In this document: one piece after another, positions 31,801 to 41,016 of the stretch
Layout of the letters: each line of letters opens with the position of its first letter
How positions within the stretch are numbered: the stretch's first letter is position 1
Assembly (NCBI RefSeq): GCF_003144245.1
Contig: NW_020289975.1
Coordinates: forward strand, 2,375,496-2,439,495
From: Jaminaea rosea
Lineage: Eukaryota > Basidiomycota > Exobasidiomycetes > Microstromatales
Length of the DNA: 64,000 bases
Direction of reading: 5' to 3'
Position numbers and translations under genes: made by a program
Notes under the pieces: generated by a model
What the model was told of the DNA's origin: nothing
What the model saw: the letters and a program-made list of their open reading frames with translations, nothing else
The model's database searches: none

Positions 31801-33079
31801 AAGGTTGGATATGGGAAGGAGTAGCAGTGCGGAGGGCCTGGCCTCGGGCGAGTCGCAGCAGCAGCAGCCGAGCACCCCAGCACGGGAACGTGTCGCTCTC
31901 CCTCAACTGGACATGCCTGCCTCTGAGCCGTTCAATGTCAACTGGCGCAGGGACAGTGCTACCACCCCTGCGAGCACCAAGGGCACGCCAGCACATGCCG
32001 TTGCGAAGGGCCAGTCGGAGGAGATTCTGCTTACGCCGGGAGAGCAGAATGCTTACCGCAGCTTGATGCAGTCGCACGGCGGCGAGTCGCCTGAGGCCAC
32101 ACGCAACGGTGGTAAGGATGCGCAGGGCCGCGACAACGAGGCTTTCGCGACAGAGAAGGATCCCGAGGGCGTGACTAGGATCATGGCCAACCGGGTTCGC
32201 GTTGGAGGAGGCTCGGAACGAGCACAGTCTCCTTCGCCTGCTGTGGCTCCGCAGCCCAGCCGCACCTACTCTTCGGAGGGGCGCACTCTGCACACTTCCC
32301 GATCTTCTGCGGCTGCCTCACCTGCACCTGCTGCTCCCCCTCACCTGGCGTCAGCTCTGGCTGCTCCAGCATCAGACGTTTCCGCTGCAGGCTCAGCGAC
32401 GGACGGCGTTTCCCGAAGGAAGAGCGTGCGCTTGGCGCCGGACACCAAGCTCCCACCTGAGACGCCCCCTGCTACGGCCATGGCCTCTGGAGGCAGCACT
32501 CGAGCACCTGACGGTTTTGGCGGCTTCAAGCTAGAATCCATCTCTGCTCCCGGCTCTTCGCTTGTTAGCAGCGGCAATGCCCCCAACGACTCTTCGGCGC
32601 AGCAAAATCAGGACAAGCCCAAGTCTTACGAACCGCTGAGCAGTCGCATTGCGCCTCCTCCGACCGCTCCTCCGCGCTTGCCGAATAAGGAGCGCGAGCC
32701 CAATGCTTTCAACACGCAGCTAGTACAACCTGAGCAGAGAGAGCGCAGCGGATGGTCGACGAGGATCGACCGCCGTCTGGCGAATGATGACTCGTCCGAT
32801 GAGGAGGGCGGGGCTGCTCAGGGAGGTGCGGGCGCAGGTGAGGGAATTGACGCTTACGCAAGCGCCAGACGGGCGATGGGCGTTGCGCAGCGCCATTGGA
32901 GTGAGGCGACGAGCCCTGTTTCAAAGAAGAAGAAGAGCAAGTCGGGAGGCGAGACCGGCTCCGTGAGGAGCAAGAGCTCTAAGCGACGCAGTGGCGTGAG
33001 TGATACGGGGTACAATCCTGCTATCCCGCTGCCCAAGGGAATGGAGGTTGTTGCTCGTGGGAAGGGGAGTGCGAGATGA
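28886..33079 (+). CDS. 1397-aa protein with helical BAR-like N-terminus and disordered body
   Basis: A single exon starting in a good context (CAACATG). Residues 1-200 are long amphipathic helices, with S-R-L-L-Q-N-L-I-K-T-E-K, D-R-D-I-L-V-S-R-L-I-K-A-S-K-K and R-R-T-F-K-E-A-L-S-M-R-M; this looks like a membrane-binding BAR-type coiled coil as in Ivy1- or eisosome-type fungal proteins, but I cannot name the family with certainty. The rest is disordered: a Tyr/Gln/Gly-rich segment (about 200-290), Pro/Ser-rich parts and several copies of an acidic D-S-S-S-D-E motif (near 435, 465, 575 and 1300). Poly-Lys patches (K-K-K-K-K) occur near 685 and 1350. It could be a cortical or endosomal scaffold regulated by casein kinase 2; that is inference. 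Confidence 0.65.
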   Translation: MSARDAASALLPNSISSALTRPHATTDSRLLQNLIKTEKSYTNHLSSTVTSSRAAAAALKAWGTSEARDVAQTSSLISDLLSEVADAQNNHLEAIRGYREALKDIADREASIRTIVRDRDILVSRLIKASKKNGDVAHAQRELTACEEVLEAEERALIGVKRRTFKEALSMRMKMMGDAGSRMIESAKEAILLLDDFDQHAGHDYDGAGYDQEYAQGNEYGQGGYDAQYDQQQQGQGYGDYQQEHYYGPMHQQYDEGQGMQQGYDFAGQGQQQMPISHEQSNFENASVTPSQSASQAAQGGRYAGKAAEEQSYQQPAFAAGHPHESEERGDSDASSEADVEQAGIQRHENQRPGLQSQNSQPAPTPPAKEHNQANYGLGQQNGRPPREEPPASAPQPAYSQPQMYSATAPRFNYDGAQLAPIPQAPRLYNRGEDNDSSSDEDTRPTTAHQGWSSRPTRGQDDDNSSDEGGRRGGAGGGRPSATPARPGHQKRNSFLGKVSKLFKTDMKEATSGEQHQQQHSRQGSGSNHRRSESADGASAWQTRTDRNVKTAQKDNTKALGLQPRSSLLRPLDAGADNDSSSDDEERRTDLVKVTNTGRGRTQSSVGGSLRRTPSELARITAGPMSTRQRNEAEAKREQEELERKTREAVFGTGVGSGSATLPRTLSRTNSTRSAAAPTPKKKKKKTPSVAGSEVGTSATRQAGSAGPAPPAKTGTYVVHGDQSAGHRGLASLVLPSDIAKGGDANKPYPSIMPPSGLPPAAVSLSRSNSVSTVGRASTIGRASTASKKKKRTSAISDSPGTGLVGMSPRDQGKYTTNSWVPQPQGGQGLAAQAVASLGVTPHKPASGAEIAQKQTAATSGDATGTAQRPVSTLAAPSPAAPAMRPSSSQQSTPLKSALKHPNRPTSPSPAGAGAAPVLDINASLGPIVSAPPRVSAIMAEQEQPSIMPPVPQAPEMKQPSLSVDKNFDGSGRLDMGRSSSAEGLASGESQQQQPSTPARERVALPQLDMPASEPFNVNWRRDSATTPASTKGTPAHAVAKGQSEEILLTPGEQNAYRSLMQSHGGESPEATRNGGKDAQGRDNEAFATEKDPEGVTRIMANRVRVGGGSERAQSPSPAVAPQPSRTYSSEGRTLHTSRSSAAASPAPAAPPHLASALAAPASDVSAAGSATDGVSRRKSVRLAPDTKLPPETPPATAMASGGSTRAPDGFGGFKLESISAPGSSLVSSGNAPNDSSAQQNQDKPKSYEPLSSRIAPPPTAPPRLPNKEREPNAFNTQLVQPEQRERSGWSTRIDRRLANDDSSDEEGGAAQGGAGAGEGIDAYASARRAMGVAQRHWSEATSPVSKKKKSKSGGETGSVRSKSSKRRSGVSDTGYNPAIPLPKGMEVVARGKGSAR

Positions 33080-33798
33080 TGCGTATTGGTCACCTGTCAG
33101 TGCAGGGATGACGTGGACGTGGATGTGCTTCTTGTAGATCAATTTTCCGCGCTGATTTGGAATGCTAATGGGTGCGATGAATGCGGGGGTCTTGTCGGCA
33201 GTGAAGCTGTGGCGCCAGAAGAAAAGACAAGGGTGCTTCACTAGGAACCTTGAGTAGAATGAGCTCCCTCTTGCTGGTCATCAGCTCGTTGGTGCAATGC
33301 GGTCCAGACGTTGCCAGCTCTCCTGCGAAGCTCAACGGGAACCAAGACCGGCCACCTCACAGGACAAGTCAGACCGCAGGTTGCACAGTGTGCCTTTCGG
33401 AGGTCTATCACGAGGAAAGTGAAGCTGGTGAGAGCTCGATAACAGGCCAGGTGCGGCTCTGATCAGCCAATCGCTGTCCTTGGCGTGAGTGATCAGTCGA
33501 TTCCATCTTATGATACCCGTAGGCGCCGGACGACACGCGCGCAGGAACGCGTCTCGCTCTCGAGCGCAGCAGGGCAATCCAATCGAGACCTCCATCCGAA
33601 GTTGCCTTCCCTCTTTCCAACCAAACGGACGCGCCGATTCGTTCCATCATTTGGTCTGACATACCGACCATATCATCTTCATCACACGACCGGTCGTCCT
33701 CTTCTTCCTGCTACAGCTCCCCTCGATACCCATTTGCGCGCATCACCCCACAAAAGACGCGATCTGACTTTACCTTGCAGCGCTGCAACGACACGACG
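33080..33798. other. Intergenic region between co-directional genes
   Basis: This is 719 bases holding the 3' end of the 1397-residue gene's transcript and the promoter and leader of EAF3. Pyrimidine-rich sequence precedes the EAF3 start. No gene is seen; the short frames are not conserved in composition. Confidence 0.5.
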
Positions 33799-35264
33799 AT
33801 GAACTTCAGCGCGAATGAGAAGGTCCTCTGTTATCATGGGCCTCTCATCTACCAAGCCAAGGTGTGTGCTCAGCGCAGTCGTCGTACGCTTGTGAGCCAC
33901 TCCTGTGAGCCACTCCTGACTCTCAGCGACCTCTCTTCCCCTCTCGTCTAGGTCCTCGAAGCCGAAATCTGGACAGGCGTAGACCCGTCAGAAGGCGGCT
34001 ACACTGGGCCGCACTACTTTGTCCACTACCAGGGATGGAAGCAATCGTGAGGACCCTCAGCTGCGCATTCCTTCCAATGTTGCTTCGCAGCTGACTCCTC
34101 GTCTCTCACCCCGTACTCGCTCATAGCTGGGACGAATGGGTCCCAGAGTCGCGCATGCTCAAGCTCAACGACGAGAACATCGCTCGTCAGAAAGCTCTCG
34201 TCGCCGCTGCCAAACAGAAGTCAGATGCAGCAAAAGAATCGTCCGCCTCGTCTTCAGCAGCCGCAGCCTCCTCGAGCAAAGCAGGCTCCTCTTCCACCTC
34301 TGCCGCCTCCCGCTCCCGCCCACGGGACTCGGACGAGTCCTCCTCCAAGCGTCGCAATGCTACAGGCGGCGCTGCTGGAGGGGATGCGCGAGGAGCAAAG
34401 AGGGCTCGAGGCGGGGCAGGAAGTGCGGATCTGGCAAATGGAGCAGGGGGAGGAGCTGCTGGAGCGCTGGACGATGAGTACTTGAGGAAGCCGGAGATCA
34501 AGATTGTCATCCCGGATAGCCTCAAGGTGCAGCTTGTCGATGATTGGGAGAATGTGACGAAGAAGAACATGTGAGTGCGGCGAGGCTGCAACAAGAGTGA
34601 CATGGGAGCACGACACGCTGATCAATGATCCTCCCTCGCTGCTCTCGTAGGCTCGTCCAGCTGCCGAAGAAGCCGAACGTACGTGAGGTCCTCAAGCTTT
34701 ACCGCGACAATGTGGTGCAGAGAAAAAAGGCGGCGAAAACTGGCGGGTCTAGCAGCAGTAACAGCGCAGGAGGAGGCGTAGCGCAGAGCACGCCTCTTGC
34801 CGTCGTGGACGAGGTGTTGCAGGGGTTGGAGGTCTACTTCGACAAGAGCCTGGGCAACAACTTGCTCTACCGCTTTGAGAGGCAGCAGTTCCTCAAGCAC
34901 AAGAAAGGGGGGGCAGGGGCAGCGGGAGCAGCGGCGGGGGCAACGGCGGACAAGAGCGCTGCGGCGGATGATCGTCAGCCCAGCGAGATCTACGGCGCTG
35001 AGCATCTGCTGCGACTCTTTGGTGAGTAAGCAGGCGCATTGCGAATAAGCGCAAACCTTCTTGATCGCTGACGCTGCCATCCTTCGCGCACCAGTGAACC
35101 TTCCCTCGATCATCGCACACACGACGATGGATAGCGAGTCGGTAGGCATCCTACGAGAGCACCTCGATGACTTCCTCGCCTTCATGGTCAAGGAGAAACC
35201 CAAGCTCTTCGGAAAATACTACATCGAGACGAGCCCGGAGTATTCGAGGCTTAGTGGGATCTGA
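33799..35264 (+). CDS. EAF3: EAF3/MRG15 chromatin subunit (five exons)
   Basis: Exons 33799-33861, 33952-34046, 34127-34570, 34651-35021 and 35095-35264 give 380 residues; the four introns are 73-90 nt. The N-terminal chromo-barrel domain reads E-K-V-L-C-Y-H-G-P-L-I-Y-Q-A-K, H-Y-F-V-H-Y-Q-G-W-K and W-D-E-W-V-P-E-S-R-M-L-K, with the aromatic residues that hold methylated H3K36. A Ser/Ala-rich basic linker (about 75-165) leads to the MRG domain: I-V-I-P-D-S-L-K, D-D-W-E-N-V-T, L-P-K-K-P-N-V, L-L-Y-R-F-E-R-Q-Q and Y-G-A-E-H-L-L-R-L-F. An Ala/Gly-rich insert interrupts the MRG domain near 280. In yeast the protein belongs to the NuA4 acetyltransferase and Rpd3S deacetylase complexes, so the nuclear role is well grounded. 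It is convergent with the Maf gene, 123 bases apart. Confidence 0.92.
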
Positions 35265-35387
35265 GAGGTCGGCTGAGTTGGACATGCAGCGGGCCCAGGG
35301 AGGACGGCAGGTCAATCAGGAGGCAACCTCACATCTTTTCCCTCTTTGTGCTACTCTATCCTATTGCCCATCTTCTGCCCCTCTCGA

Positions 35388-36196
35388 TCAATCGTCAAAG
35401 TCCAACTGCCCTGTCTCAACCAACTCGTGCAGAAAGGTACACAGCGAGAACACTGGCAGGCCTACGACATTGTTCCAGTCTCCCTCTATCCTCTTGACTA
35501 GGAGCCCGCCCTTGCCCTGAATGGCAAAGCCACCTGCGCGATCCATGCCTTCGCCGCTGGCAATGTAGGCTTCCAGGATCTCCGGCGGCGAGTCTGCAAA
35601 TTGGACGTCAGTCGTCTCTGACAGGGAGTGGAGCTGGTAGCCGGGGGAGGTGAGCGTGGGTAGGACAAGGGCGATTCCGGTTACAACTTGGCACTTTGGG
35701 CGCGAGATGAAAGGGCGACGCGAGTGGTAGTCAGCACGGTCCACAGTTCAGCAGCGCATCTGCATTGTATCTCTGCTGGACTCACCTCTCCACCATTGAG
35801 ATCCCCCAGCATCCTGACATGATCTGCCTTGTCTGCCGGCTTCTCCATGATCTCCCCATCCTTCACCACGACCGTATCCGCCGCCAGCACCATATCTGGC
35901 GGCCTTTCAGCGTCGGGATCCTCCTTCAGCAATCGCTGATACACTTCCAGCGCCTTGTGCGCAGCCGTCTCGGCTGGATATTGGATCGCCTTCTCTCCCG
36001 CGAAGGAAGACTTGGGTAGGTCTTCCTCAAAGGTCGAAGGGATGATCTCCGGGTGAATGCCGACTGATGCTAGGATTTCCTTGCGACGTGGACTAGAGCT
36101 AGCTAGAATGACGCGACGTCCACGTAGCTTGTCGAGTGCTGGGATGCGCAGGGCATCATCGGAGATACATGATGTAGATGCCTTTTGTGGAGCCAT
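35388..36196 (-). CDS. Maf-family nucleotide pyrophosphatase (two exons)
   Basis: Exons 36196-35786 and 35693-35388, with a 92 nt GTGAGT...AAG intron, give 238 residues. The joint reads N-G-G-E-C-Q-V-V-T-G, as the family expects. Motifs: L-A-S-S-S-P-R-R-K-E-I-L at about 31-42 (substrate loop), F-E-E-D near 57, Y-P-A-E-T-A-A-H-K-A, L-A-A-D-T-V-V (the catalytic Asp at about 107) and, near the end, G-E-G-M-D-R-A-G-G-F-A-I-Q-G-K-G. Maf proteins hydrolyse dTTP, UTP or modified nucleoside triphosphates to monophosphates and act as house-cleaning enzymes. It is divergent from the disordered protein at 36417, 220 bases away. Confidence 0.92.
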
Positions 36197-36416
36197 GATT
36201 GGTGGGGAGATGGGAGCAGGAAGGAGTCAAGTTAGCTGCGTCTCGACGAGTGGAGCTCGACCTGCCGCGCCTCTTCCCCACATGGCACGCGGAAAGGGAG
36301 CACGACGCGTCTCGACTTGAGTCCTGGTCCGTCCGACAGCGAAAGCTCAGCTCTTCACTTCCACCTTCCAATTTGACCATCACTCCACCTCCTGTCGAGC
36401 TCACGTCATCGCGACG

Positions 36417-38564
36417 ATGGAGCCAATGGTTCCTTTTATCAATTCAGCCTCCATCACTCCAATCACCCCTAGCGTCGAGTCCAATGCTTTCTTCAATGCA
36501 GGCGCGACCGGGGACAGCGCTATGCCCGGCACGTCTACCACCGATGCGACCTCGCCTTCGCACACGCCTGCGCCCAAGGACGCGAACGTGGATGCTCAAC
36601 AGGGGCTAGCAGGACAAACAGGAAGTAGCCTCGTCGAGACATCAGCTTCAAAGGCTAGCGAGCGAGCATCGCCGGCCGCGACACCAAGCGCCGCCTCACC
36701 GCCACCAGCGGCTCGACCTGTCGCACCTGGCTATATGCAGGGCTCAGCAGCCTCTCCCAACCAGATGCCTCCTCCTAGCACCGCCTCTAGCTCCACAACC
36801 TCTACTAGTCGCAACGCAAGGTCACCCTCGGCTGCTGAGCAGAGGTACACCACCACCGGGCGCCCCGCGCGCCGAGCGGCCGTCGCGAACAGTAATATCT
36901 CGTACCAGCCGGAGTGCGACAAGATGGGCAATCCTCTCAACAAGAAGAGAAAAACAAAGGATCACCACGGCGACACAGAAAGGAGCCACAGCACCAGCAG
37001 AAGCAAAAGTCGAGACAAGCGTGATGGCAGCGAAGCTCGCGCAAGTGAGGAGCCGAAGAGCGCTCGAGCGGCAAGCAGCAGCAGCAATCGCGGCACGCCA
37101 GGGCGTCCGTCAGTGGAGAGGGCCTCATCTGCAGCTGGCTCCAGCACGTCAGCACTAGCACCCCTAGCACCAGCAGCAACGACGCGTAGTGGCCGAGCCG
37201 TACAGAAACCGCGCAACCCTCACCGATCCAGTGACAGCCATGCCAGAGCTAACGCGAGGGCAAGGGAAAGAGAGAGGCAGGCGCGTGCGTTGAGGGGGTC
37301 GGACTCGGAGTCGGACTCAGATGAGGAGGACGCAGGTGAGAATGAGACCGACGAGGAGCGAGAGGATGAGGATAAGGAGCGGTTGAGCAGCAAGAAGTCA
37401 GCCTCCGCAGAGGGCAGCAAAGCAGCACGCAAGCTCAAAGAAGATGCGGCCGAAGAGTCATCTTCCTCCAAAGAGAGCATCAACCCTGTTGCTGAAGGCC
37501 ATAGCCGCGAAAAGGAGGACGGCGACGAGCTTGATCTGCTTCAGAGCGGCAACCAGGTTGAGGACGACGGCGATGAAGAAGACGCAGTCGTAGGGCCGCG
37601 TCGTCGCCAGACCTCAAATCAGCCCAAGAAACAGAAGCGCTCAGCAGGGCCATCGAGTAGCATATCCGTCGTTATCCCACCTCTGCCGACTGCGCCCACC
37701 AGCTCGAAGAAGAAGCGCAAGTCGACGCAGACTGAGGATGAAGGAGAAGAGGCGGAGACAAGGGAGCAATCAAGCTCGAAGACGACCAAAGGTAAAGCGA
37801 AGAAATCAGCACCGCGTAAAGGTCACGCCTCAGCGAAGAGCGATGTGTCAGTCGATGTTGATGAGGAGGAGCTGGAAGCCAGTCGCGAGGACGAGGCTAT
37901 CCTCTCGATGCACAGCGAGAAGGAGAAGGCTCGTGAGCCCTCTGAGACATTCACGACGCCAACGCCTGAGCCGCCGAACAAGCAGACGAGCAAGAGCAAG
38001 AAGAGAAAGAGCGACGAGCAAAGCGCAAAGTCGCTCAGCCCGCAGAAGAGCAGCAGAGTCAGCGAGGCGAGCCCTGACAAGAGCACTAGGGCGGGCCCGC
38101 AATCCCCGAATGCGAACAAGGAGAATGAGGCCTCAGGCCCCTTCGAGGACGATGAGAGCGAAGAATCCCGCAGTAGCAAGTCTCCTCGAAAGGAACAGAG
38201 TTCGGCAATCACTCGCTCCATCCCCGCTATCGAGGCGAAACGCTCCGCCTCCGCGACATCGACCTCCTCTACCAGCTCATCAGACGAAGCACGCCGCAGC
38301 TTTGCGGGTAAAGCTCTCTCCTTCCTCCTGGGCTCAGCAACGCATCGTCGTCCAGGGCTCGGTCGCAAGTCATTTATACCCCCTCTTCACCCCAATCGCA
38401 AGCCTGCACCACCTCCTCGTCCTCCCCCGCCCATGTCTCGTAAGGAGAAGGACGCGCTGCGTAAGGAGCAGGAGGGGCGCGAGGCGGACGTGACTGATAG
38501 TGATGAGGATGACGAAGACAAGCCAAAGTACAATCCGTTCGAGGAGGAGATCGAGGGGTACTGA
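36417..38564 (+). CDS. Disordered, highly charged 715-aa protein, probably nuclear
   Basis: A single-exon frame with an ATG 220 bases from the divergent Maf gene. I do not recognise a domain. Near residues 140-180 there is a short conserved-looking block, G-R-P-A-R-R-A-A-V-A-N-S-N-I-S-Y, followed by K-M-G-N-P-L-N-K-K-R-K-T-K, a strong nuclear localisation signal. The remainder alternates acidic (D/E) and basic (K/R) Ser-rich stretches with many likely casein kinase 2 sites. The C-terminus has A-R-R-S-F-A-G-K-A-L-S-F-L, then R-K-S-F-I-P-P-L and a poly-Pro run. The composition resembles chromatin or nucleolar scaffolds. Function unknown. Confidence 0.7.
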   Translation: MEPMVPFINSASITPITPSVESNAFFNAGATGDSAMPGTSTTDATSPSHTPAPKDANVDAQQGLAGQTGSSLVETSASKASERASPAATPSAASPPPAARPVAPGYMQGSAASPNQMPPPSTASSSTTSTSRNARSPSAAEQRYTTTGRPARRAAVANSNISYQPECDKMGNPLNKKRKTKDHHGDTERSHSTSRSKSRDKRDGSEARASEEPKSARAASSSSNRGTPGRPSVERASSAAGSSTSALAPLAPAATTRSGRAVQKPRNPHRSSDSHARANARARERERQARALRGSDSESDSDEEDAGENETDEEREDEDKERLSSKKSASAEGSKAARKLKEDAAEESSSSKESINPVAEGHSREKEDGDELDLLQSGNQVEDDGDEEDAVVGPRRRQTSNQPKKQKRSAGPSSSISVVIPPLPTAPTSSKKKRKSTQTEDEGEEAETREQSSSKTTKGKAKKSAPRKGHASAKSDVSVDVDEEELEASREDEAILSMHSEKEKAREPSETFTTPTPEPPNKQTSKSKKRKSDEQSAKSLSPQKSSRVSEASPDKSTRAGPQSPNANKENEASGPFEDDESEESRSSKSPRKEQSSAITRSIPAIEAKRSASATSTSSTSSSDEARRSFAGKALSFLLGSATHRRPGLGRKSFIPPLHPNRKPAPPPRPPPPMSRKEKDALRKEQEGREADVTDSDEDDEDKPKYNPFEEEIEGY

Positions 38565-39380
38565 GGGTGTCAGGCCCCGCGAACGACGCACTGCACGACC
38601 TCACCTCCCGCCGCGCTGTGTTTCCCCTACTCTTGCTCTTCTCCACTACACCGCGTGTCACCTACCCCACCCCGTCAATAGCTCGTCACCTCAGCTCATC
38701 TCGCCTAGACGGTAATGTCATCACAATCTCCCCTCCATGATTGCAGCGAGAAGCCCGCATAGCATCCGAGTTGGCAATGCGGCCCGCCCATTGACCCACT
38801 GCCACAAGTCAAATGAGGGCGAGATGGCATCCTCGGATGTTCTCTGTTGCTCCCACGACTTGCGATCGTCGGTGCCTGATCAATGAGCACGGCGCCGCGA
38901 GGCCGCCTCAATCAATCAGATCGCCCCTGCCCGTCCGAGCTTGGAGGTGAGAGTGCATCTGATCTTACTGACTCCAACTTACCCTCTCAGCGGGAGGCGA
39001 CAAATGGGTGGCTCGAGCCGTCACTCCGTCGCTGTTGACGGTCATGCTCGCCACGTGGAGCGGCGCTGCGTTGCCGTGCTCAGTCAATTCAGCTGACCGA
39101 GTGCGGCGATTTTTTGTCTGCCATCGAGACATGCAGCGACGCATGGCGGTCGTAAGCAAACTGCTGTGGCTTGCGGATCGGTGTGACGACGGAAGACCAA
39201 GCCCGCCGGCGGACGTGAGAGAGAGAGAGTGGAGCGTCAGCGAAGTGAAGTTGCTTGAGACGATGACAGGCTCGCAACTAATAAAGCCCCGATGCGAGCG
39301 AGTGAGCACCGAATCTTGTTCTAACATTGTGGTTTGTTTCATCTCTCCCTTCTCTTTTCTCGCCGCTCGTCATCAGCAGC
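38565..39380. other. Intergenic region upstream of the SNG1-like gene
   Basis: This is 816 bases between co-directional genes. A TATA-like AACTAATAAAG lies at about 39276-39286, some 95 bases before the ATG of the SNG1-like gene, and a CT-rich leader follows it. The open frame at 39008-39595 is a by-product of this region and the first exon in another frame. No other gene is seen. Confidence 0.5.
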
Positions 39381-40869
39381 ATGTCCAACGCTTCGGACCA
39401 TACCGCCAACGGCGACGTCGAGAAGAAGCCGTCCGCCAGCCCAGCGCCGTTTGTTGGCTTCTGGTCGAAAGATGTGGCCCAGCAGAGGAAGGCGTATCTA
39501 ATCGGCATGGCCAAGGTTACGTTCATGGTAACATTGATGGTGTGGTCTGCAATGGCTCTCTACTGGGTGAGTTGTCCGCAGCGCCGAAGTTATGAATGAG
39601 CAAGTCGAACAGTAGCTGACGCGTACGTCTCCATCACTCTTGCAGGGCTCGCTATATCGCGAGCTGATTGAGACGCCCAAGCTCCACGGCTGGATCATCA
39701 ACCGTGACCCTAATGGCGTCATCGGACAAAACATCTCCGCCGCAGTCGAGGCCATCTCGAACAGCCCCTCGCGGAGCCACATAACCTGGGACCCTATCCC
39801 AGCCAACATGTACACAGACGCGCAGATCGACAATGAGATCGCCGTCCAAGAGTCATCTTGGGCTGCACTGATCATCGAGACGGATGCGACTGCCCGCCTC
39901 ACTCAAGCTCGCAACACTGGGGACGCTTCGTTCAACCCCATGTCGCTCCTTACACTTGTCTACTCCGAGTCGCGCAACCAGCAAGCCGTGCCCGGCATCA
40001 TTGTCAGCGGCATCACCAACCAGCTGCAGCCTACCTTGGCTTCAATTAGTGCTACCTTGGCTGCGCAGTACATTTCGCAGAACATTGGCAATCAAGCGGC
40101 GCTGCAGAATGTTGTCAATGCTCCGAGAACGATCTCCAACTCGATTGTGATTGCGAACCGCAATTTGAGGCCGTACGACGCGAACAAGTACAATGGCGCC
40201 ATTCTAGCTGCGACGTACGTCGGTCTCATTTACCTGACGATTCTCGCCTTCAACATAGTCATGGGCAACCTGGGCATGCGTCAAACTATCCAACGTCGTC
40301 TCAAGCTTTCGTCCCTGATCGGCATGCGCATCCTCGTGCCTGTTGCCATCTACTTTTGGCTTTCCCTCATGTTCACGCTGCTGCAAGCCGCCTTCCACCT
40401 CGACTTCGACGGCTGGGGGCTAGGATATGGAGCTGGATTTATGACCTTCTGGATGGTGGCCTGGAGCTCCATGTCTGCTCTTGGTCTCACGCTGGAGTGC
40501 ATCCTCAGCTTGGTCGGCCCTCAGTTCATTGCCTTTGGCCTCGTCGTCGTGATCATCATCAATGTTTCTGGAGCCCTCATTCCGCTGGAGCTCTCTCCAA
40601 GCTTCTACCTCTACAACAGGGCCATGGTCTTCTACAACACGAAGCAGTGCTTCTTGACCATCTTCACCAATGCCGGGCGACACCTCGTCATCCTCAAGGC
40701 AGTGGGCATCATCTGGGCTTGGGTCGCCGTCATGGTGCTGACGTTCCCGATCTGGATTTGGCTCGAGAGGAGGAGACAACTGAAGGAGGCCAAGAGTGCC
40801 GGCGGCCCTCAGGGAAGTGGCAAGCAGGCAGATGAGAAGGAGACGCCATCAGAAAGCAACCAGTCGTAA
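39381..40869 (+). CDS. SNG1-family membrane protein (DUF3533), two exons
   Basis: Exons 39381-39566 and 39646-40869 (intron 79 nt, GTGAGT...TGCAG) give 469 residues. Residues about 38-62 form the first membrane helix, continued at the joint by Y-W-G-S-L-Y. A long lumenal or extracellular domain (about 65-265) with N-G-V-I-G-Q-N and I-V-S-G-I-T-N follows, then five hydrophobic helices (about 270-440) and a charged tail. This topology and the opening helix are typical of DUF3533/SNG1 (yeast nitrosoguanidine resistance protein), a relative of ABC-2-type export domains without an ATPase. In yeast SNG1 confers drug resistance and affects membrane lipid asymmetry. Plasma membrane is likely. The role in this fungus is inferred from family only. 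Confidence 0.85.
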
Positions 40870-41016
40870 TGCTGGGCACGAACCTGGCCATTGCAAGCCC
40901 TCCGTTTTTCTCCGCGATTCTGTAGATACCGACGATCCTCGGGAGCGTTTTTCATGCTGAATGTATAATGACATCCATTCAATACTAATTCGATGACAGC
41001 ATCGACCCTTCTGCGC

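Noticed and set aside
31193-32293. 366-codon antisense frame inside the 1397-residue gene
   Set aside because: Low-complexity shadow (Arg/Leu rich) with no domain; the sense frame is continuous and much longer.
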